NCBI GenBank assembly: GCA_022695795.1
Contig: MU404212.1
Location: forward strand, 1 to 64,000
Length of the DNA stretch: 64,000 nucleotides
DNA from: Biscogniauxia marginata
Lineage: Eukaryota; Ascomycota; Sordariomycetes; Xylariales; Xylariaceae
Direction of reading: 5' to 3'
Positions 58,793 to 64,000 of this stretch are shown one piece after another (the stretch's first letter is position 1; every line of letters starts with the position of its first letter). The notes under the pieces are model-generated. The model saw nothing but the letters and a program-made list of their open reading frames with translations, did no database searches and was not told the origin of the DNA. A program made the translations under genes and the position numbers.

Positions 58793-59319
58793 ATTAATAA
58801 GTATATATATAAGTAAAAGTAAAATAACGAATAACGATATAAAAAATAAAAGTAAGATTAATATAATATTAATATCTAAAAAAGGAATTATTTATTTAAT
58901 TGTTATAAGGAGGTAACGACTTATTTATGTTATAAAAGTATATAGGTACTTTTATATTAAGGAGTTATTCCTTTCTTATACGGGGATCGCATGGAATGCG
59001 ATGTTATTATCACTCACTCTGTTTTCTTTCGCGATGAAGTCGCAAATTACCTACTCCCTTTTTACCCATCCTTCTAATTTGATAGTCACCATGTTACCCT
59101 TTAGTAGGTATGTACGTAAGTAAAAACAAAGTAACGAATAATAATATGAAAAATAAGGGCAAGACTAGTGTAATATTAATATCTAAAAAAGGAACTATTT
59201 ATTTAATTGTTATAAAAAAGTAGCGACTTATTTATATTATAAAAATATATAAATATTTCCATATTAAGAAGTTATTCTTTCTTTATACGAGGATCGTATA
59301 AAATGCGATATTATTATTA
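58793..59319. mobile_element. Paired small LTR-like repeats with an 87-bp unmutated spacer (TRIM-like)
   Basis: Two direct copies of the small LTR-like sequence (about 58,793-59,012 and 59,100-59,319, each about 220 bp) surround an 87-bp spacer (59,013-59,099). Flanks read ATTTT on both sides, if the start is placed at 58,793 (uncertain by one base). Both repeats are RIP-damaged, while the spacer keeps normal composition. The left repeat holds the stem ATCGCAT-GGA-ATGCGAT (58,986-59,002). No coding capacity. The layout is that of a terminal-repeat retrotransposon in miniature. A second possibility is two independent solo repeats. Confidence 0.65.
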
Positions 59320-59477
59320 ATTTTATATAGGAAATTAAGTAACTTACTTCTTTATATAACTTACTTGCTTATAAGACACGTTATAACGTATTTATTAAAC
59401 TTATAAATTAAAATAAAAAAGAAGTTATAATAAAATTTAAATTAAAGTTAAATTTACTAAGTAACTTGGTTTTTTTT

Positions 59478-59868
59478 ATATATTATATAAGTAAATAAAT
59501 AAAACAAGCTTATAAATGAAATAGTTTTTTATATAAAATCGACTTTTTCGAAAATTTATAACTTTACATGTAAAAATCGGGAAAATCTCGGACTTTTATC
59601 TTTAATTATATAATTATATAATTTAATTAAAAATTAAATTAAAAAGATTTAATATTAAAAAATATAAAAATAAAACGTATAAATCGTTTTATATATTTCT
59701 TTGTATATTTAATTATATTATATAATTATATAACTATGTAATTTAAATAAAAGGTTTAAAATTTTTCTTATTTTTATATATAAAGTTATAAATTTTCGAA
59801 AAAGTCGATTTTATATAAAAACCATTTTATTTATAAACTTATTTCGTTTATTTACTTATATAATACAT
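59478..59868. mobile_element. Miniature inverted-repeat element, copy 3
   Basis: 391 bp with inverted arms of about 100 bp (AAAATCGACTTTTTCGAAAA at left, its complement at right). Terminal words are RIP-mutated (ATATATTATATAAG at left). A TA follows the right end (59,869-59,870), but TT precedes the left end, so one flank is altered. Confidence 0.7.
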
Positions 59869-60385
59869 TATAATATTAAATATAAATAAAATTAAAATTA
59901 AAATTAAAATAATATTATTAATTATATTTAATAAATTTAATATTTAATATAATATAATATATATTTAAATTAACTATAATTATTTTAATTTAATAATATA
60001 AATTAAAAAATTATTATAATGAGCTTTTTATATTACTAATTATAATAGCTTTTAAAGGGGCAATGATAATAAACCGGCGCATTTCATTGCTTATTCATAG
60101 ATCTAGGTGTAAGTTAAGTAGGTTGACAGGCTATTAGTTCCACCATTTCTTATAAATTGAGATAACTTGCTCAAAGCTGCGCACCCCTGCCGCATATACT
60201 GAGCCCTCAGCCTGATGGTAGCTGCTAAGTGTAATTTCTTGTAATACCCAAAGTCAGTAAAAAGAAAGTATTCGTTTTGCGTATTGACGCAGCTGTATAT
60301 TTTCCGGGAACTTGTTAACGGTACACTTCGATTTCCCTCTTCACACAACGCAACTCCCTCTAGACTCATCACAGTAAGATCCACC
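59869..60385. other. End of the AT island and promoter of the copper transporter
   Basis: Near-pure AT to about 60,055, including AAAATT tandem words at about 59,888-59,912. Normal promoter DNA follows. A near-match to the copper-responsive element TTTGCTCA occurs as CTTGCTCA at 60,166-60,173, about 215 bases before the ATG. Confidence 0.5.
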
Positions 60386-61313
60386 ATGGGCATGGCATCG
60401 ATGACGAGGGACATGTTGTCCACTGCGACGACAGCAGCTTCAACGGCCACTTCTAGCACGTCGATGGGTATGGATATGGGCAGCTCGGGAGGAGGCCACT
60501 CTTGCAAGATTTCGGTATACCAACTCATGATGACAAGGGTCGTGGCAATCGACAGTTGACGTTCTACCACAGATGCTTTGGAACTGGAACACTATCGATT
60601 CGTGCTTTCTCTCCTCTTCCTGGCACATCACGTCTCCCGGCATGTTTGGCGGCTCCTGCATTGGCGTCATCCTGTTGACCATGGCGCTCGAGTTCAGTGA
60701 GCTAATTTTAGAGTTCTTTATTGCCCCTTATAACCTGTCTCATGAGCAAAGCATGCCTATTCTGGCTTGTTGTATGAGTTTTTGCTCCCGAGAAATGTTT
60801 CCCTGGTTGAAAACAGTCTAAACACAAAAGTTACTGACTCCTTTTTCTGCAGTGCGCCGAACTGTTAAGGAGTACGACCGATATCTGATCCGTAAGCATA
60901 CAGCGGCGATCTCCATTGCGGGCAACAGTCCTTTAATTGGAAGCCAAATGCCAACAAAGGCAAATGCACCCACCTCACCCGCTTCGACGACTTTTAAACA
61001 GGCTGTCAACCCAATTGAAGGTCTCAAGCCGAGCCTCCTGGAGCAAGCTGTTCGAGCATTTCTGCATACGGTTCAGTTTGCCATTGCTTATCTTGTTATG
61101 CTGTACGTTTGGCCACATCCTCTCCCTATTCCCCAGAGCTAGGCGATTGGCTGCCCTATATATAGCCGGACTTTACATCATATGACTTAGCCACAAAGCT
61201 AATAATCATAAAGCCTCGCAATGTACTTCAATGGCTACATTATCATCTGCATCTTCATCGGTGCCTATTTGGGCGCATTTGTTTTCCACTGGGAAACATT
61301 AGATGGAAGGTAG
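60386..61313 (+). CDS. Ctr-family high-affinity copper transporter
   Basis: Four exons: 60386-60514, 60573-60696, 60853-61102 and 61214-61313; 200 aa. The start has an ideal context (CCACCATGG). The fourth exon ([10 protein letters not shown]...HWETLDGR) is short and only fits after splicing CT|GTACGT to AAAG|CCTC. Met clusters (MGMASM; MGMDMG) and a Cys/His pair precede the LWNWNT...SWHI segment typical of Ctr proteins. TM1 is about 66-84. TM2 ends with MLLAM (167-171), the MxxxM copper gate. TM3 contains GAYLG (184-188), the GxxxG packing motif. All three diagnostic features are intact. Ctr proteins form trimers that import Cu(I) at the plasma or vacuolar membrane. The C-terminal Cys/His tail motif of some members is absent. 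An exact reverse match to TTTGCTCA sits in intron 2. Confidence 0.93.
60743..60750 (-). promoter_or_regulatory. Copper-response-element-like octamer inside intron 2 of the copper transporter gene
   Basis: TGAGCAAA, the reverse complement of the yeast Mac1 element TTTGCTCA, occurs within the unusually long second intron (156 nt). A one-mismatch copy lies upstream of the ATG at 60,166-60,173. The motif is short and could occur by chance. Confidence 0.35.
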
Positions 61314-61730
61314 ATTTACTTCATTGGGTGCACACCCCATCAATGAATTCTGCCTACTAACATTAATCTATGATAGTAGGAGTCCTTCAGTCTGTTGTGC
61401 CTAAGAAGACCTCCAAAGAGATAGCCGGGCAACAGAGTCTGCTGTAATAACTTGTCAAGTTAAAGCCTTTCTCGCTCGATTAGGAGCATGTTCCGGATGC
61501 TAGCTACCTTCAACCCTAGCAGCTCTCCTTAATATGTAGTTTATGTAACACCTTCATTACGTGAGCAATAACGTTCTACCCTTGTCTACCCAGAACACAT
61601 TAGCTAAATATTGATCACCGGATATAATCCAGTTAGCGATTGATATGCACCAAATAATAAATCTTGTGAAAATGCATATCAAGACTTCCATAGGCCATGC
61701 CATTAGCATAATTAACAAGCGGAATAACCA
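61314..61730. other. Convergent intergenic region
   Basis: 3' flanks of the copper transporter (+) and of the minus-strand gene ending at 61,731. No gene seen. Confidence 0.5.
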
Positions 61731-62854
61731 TCATTCCTCTTCTCGCTGCTTGGCCATCTCATATAAGTGTAACGAATCAATCTTCATGTCATGGATCCCC
61801 AAGGACAAGTCGCTAACAATTTCATCCCACTCATGGCCCTCCTCCGTCCCAACATCTTCTAGCGCGGACTCGACCTCCTGTAGTGCAAGGCAAAGGCTCA
61901 CGAGACTCCCAGAAAGCTGTTTCATAACCTTGCGCCTCGGTGTCCTGCTAACCAATGTCTCCTTGGCACCAGAAGTACTTCTATCGACAGTCGGCGTTGG
62001 GGGTAGGCTGTTCAACCCCACGAAGCTTTGCGGGGGAGAAATACCATGCTCGGTTTTGACAAGCGGGCCGCCGCTTGAGGTATCATCTGCCAGACTCTCC
62101 GAAGATCTGAGTCCATACGAGGAAGGGCTCTTTGGATCCGACATAATGCCCGCCCTGAAAGTAAATTCGGGCGCCGACGCCTTCCCCGGCATTTTCAGCA
62201 AAGGGCGGAGCGGCTCCAGCCGGGCCCCTGTAGAACTGCCGCTGGAGGTATCTCGCGCTTTCCCTAGTTGTGTTGGAGCTTTTGAGCTGGGCGAGAATTC
62301 GAACTTCCAGGATGCTTGTTTGCCTTGTGCGATGAAGGAATCCCACACGGGATCAGGCTTGTCTTTAGTCACTGGGTGATCTGCGCGAGGTGTGATATTG
62401 TTGTCGGTGGTCTTCTTCGCAGTATGAGGCTTATTTGGCGTCATTTTTTGCTTCGAGCTATAGAATGTTGATTATCAACTATGATCCATCCTCTTCAAAA
62501 ACCTAGAACATATACTGCTTACCCCATACTCGCTGCCATGAGGATATCTTCATCCATCTCATCTGCCATGCTGCGGAGCTTGCGCTGCACCTTCACGTGG
62601 ATGATAGAATGAACATTATCACCGTAGCTGTTCTCGACATCTTCATAGCCGTCGAGGTTGAGCTGTACCAGCAAGGGCGTCAGGTCGCAGTTCTTGAAGT
62701 TCAGTCCGACAGTTTTGAGGAAGCATTCGAAGAGTTTCGTTTGATATTTGTCCCACACAAACCTGACGGTTGAAGTTAATTCGTACGCTCTCGTATCCTT
62801 CCAGACAACAGAGTTAGCCGTACGAGTACGTGTTGGTGATGAATGGGAGACCAT
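61731..62854 (-). CDS. Unrecognised two-exon protein, 352 aa
   Basis: Exons 62854-62523 and 62457-61731, joined across a 65-nt intron (donor GTAAGC, acceptor TATAG). The frame closes exactly. The ATG at 62854 is the first in frame; an earlier exon cannot be excluded because an AG acceptor lies just upstream. Residues about 15-105 look folded, with mixed helix and strand (RFVWDKYQTKLFECFLKTVGL; LLVQLNLDGYEDV; VHSIIHVKVQRKLRSMADEMDEDIL). Residues about 115-290 are disordered, Ser/Pro/Lys-rich, with PxxP and SP sites. Residues about 290-352 form an acidic amphipathic helix pair (VSLCLALQEVESALEDV...HDMKIDSLHLYEMAKQ), possibly a coiled coil. No membrane segment, zinc motif or enzyme signature. 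I cannot name a family; a complex subunit with a coiled-coil tail is the most I would guess. Confidence 0.7.
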
Positions 62855-64000
62855 TGCTGATGTACCGTTGTCTAAAACCTGATAATGTATAAACACTCTT
62901 AATGATAATATTCCAACTACTTGGAGACCGAGAGTGAGATGATGAATGGGATTTGGGTCAACCAGGGGTTCTCTATATACATAAGCTCAAACTACGAGAG
63001 AGTATGGAATATAGTAGCTAAACTCTCCATGCGAGAGGGAAAGCTTAACACCGCTGTTCCTAAACCTTGGTGAGACATCCGTTCTTTGTTCAACTTGACG
63101 TCATGTGAAACCTCGGTAAGGGTTTCAGGTGTCAGTATTTCTAGAATGATGGATATGAATCTATGGTCTTTAAAGGCATTTGGGGGGGCTGGAGGCAACA
63201 TTTGCATTGGTTCCTGTTATCTCTCATGGGTATCCCAAGTCAGCTAAGATCCCAATATGTACCCAAATACGGTACAGAGGCCGTTCTCCCCTTAGGTACA
63301 TACACACTCCCTTTCACACACCTGGCACCAGCCACGATACAAAGCCACCCCACATGCCAACAGTCTTGTTATATTTCTAGAAAAATTCCGCTCATTTCCC
63401 AAGGCCCAAGGCCCAACACACTAAGTTCAAGGGGCATATTGAATCTGGTACAAATGTACCTCTCATTATGTTTAGCCTCCCCCTTTTAAATATAATCAAG
63501 TTATAAATACCCACCTCTCAATAGATGGTCCCGTCTTGGTAATTGTGACCTTTTTTTTATTGTAATATATAAAAAAGACTTTCGCAAAACTTAAAATACA
63601 TGTAATAAGCTTTAAACTATTATATAAATAACTTCCTTTTTATTTAAATTAAATTTTTATTTTAAAGATTATTACATTATAACTTATTCGCGATTTATAT
63701 TTAATTTCCGATTTTATATTTATTATATATATTTATAAAATTAAGGTTAATACGTTTTTAATAAAAAAATAAAACTACTTTTTATTAAGATCTTTATAAT
63801 TTTAAATATAATTTTAATAAAAATAGTTTAATATCGATTATATACTTAAAATATACAGGAAATTATTATATAATTTAAACTTATAAATATAAATTATATA
63901 GCTTATTTTTTTAAATATATTAATTATTATCACGAATAAATAACCCGTGTTTTAAATATATATATAATATTTATATAAAGGTAATTAATATATTTAAAGT
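62855..64000. other. Gene-free end of the window, AT-rich from about 63,540
   Basis: Upstream DNA of the minus-strand gene to about 63,530, with no motif-bearing frames. From about 63,540 to the end the sequence is AT-rich and RIP-like; a third repeat island begins here and continues beyond the window. Confidence 0.55.

Larger units (their letters stand above)
57751..59381. mobile_element. Miniature inverted-repeat element, copy 2, split by two insertions
   Basis: The left terminus is ACGTATTTTATAAGCGAGTAAG and the right terminus reads inward as ACGTGTCTTATAAGCAAGTAAG. TA flanks both sides (57,749-57,750; 59,382-59,383). The arm words AAAATCGACTTTTT and GTAAAAATCGTAAAAAT match copy 1. Removing the insertions 58,082-58,742 and 58,793-59,319 with one copy of each duplication leaves about 432 bp, close to copies 1 (401) and 3 (391). 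This copy is the least mutated at its ends, keeping two adjacent TATAAGCGAGTAAG repeats. Confidence 0.75.

Noticed and set aside
60103..60570. 155-codon minus-strand frame over the copper transporter start
   Set aside because: It is antisense to the Met-rich first exon and lacks motifs; the plus-strand Ctr gene explains the sequence.

Overview
This window reads as nuclear DNA of a filamentous ascomycete (Pezizomycotina, probably Sordariomycetes). The genes have short 50-80 nt introns with GTRNGT donors and CTNAY-type branch points. The proteins are fungal families: Lst8, homoserine kinase, SCY1/Cex1, IFRD, Ctr copper transporter, berberine-bridge oxidase, and fungal MYND and dynamin-like proteins. 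Gene-bearing DNA of normal GC alternates with very AT-rich islands in which transposons carry C-to-T and G-to-A damage on both strands, the signature of repeat-induced point mutation (RIP).

Layout. 1-0.3 kb: TATAAA tandem array and AT-rich DNA. 0.76-9.4 kb: dynamin-like GTPase (+, with an apparent frameshift), a 753-aa protein with a tandem TQT (LC8-type) array (-), a MYND-finger protein (+) and a hotdog thioesterase-like protein (-). 9.6-22.3 kb: RIP island. It holds a TA-flanked miniature element (10,532-10,932) and a larger palindromic element with the same termini (11,090-21,143). The palindromic element was split by a Gypsy LTR retrotransposon (13,825-21,133, coding on -, 5-bp target duplication TGAAA) and by a solo LTR (12,886-13,261, duplication ATTTT). 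The Gypsy element contains a small LTR-like insertion (18,687-18,871, duplication TTAAT) and a 91-base assembly gap.

22.3-34.5 kb: a large disordered fungal protein (-) with a long leader region, then an IFRD-family protein (-). 34.5-45.2 kb: a tail-anchored FHA protein (+) among long gene-poor stretches. 45.25-57.1 kb: a small two-exon zinc-ribbon-like gene, LST8 (TORC1/TORC2 subunit, +), a SCY1-like pseudokinase (-), a secreted FAD oxidoreductase (-) and homoserine kinase (-). 57.6-60.1 kb: a second RIP island where insertions are nested three deep and can be unpicked by their target duplications. 60.4-62.9 kb: a four-exon Ctr copper transporter (+) and an unrecognised two-exon gene (-). 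The last 450 bases are AT-rich again.

The genes do not form an obvious cluster. They are mostly housekeeping (TOR signalling, threonine biosynthesis, tRNA/COPI traffic, copper uptake) with a few accessory genes (FAD oxidase, dynamin-like, MYND) near the islands. The richest new material is the transposon stratigraphy: a Tc1/mariner-like miniature and palindromic family, a tiny LTR-like family with hairpins, and exact target duplications that give the order of insertion. Next are the four-motif LC8-type array and the probable single-base frameshift in the dynamin-like gene. All family calls come from reading motifs by eye; no database search was run.
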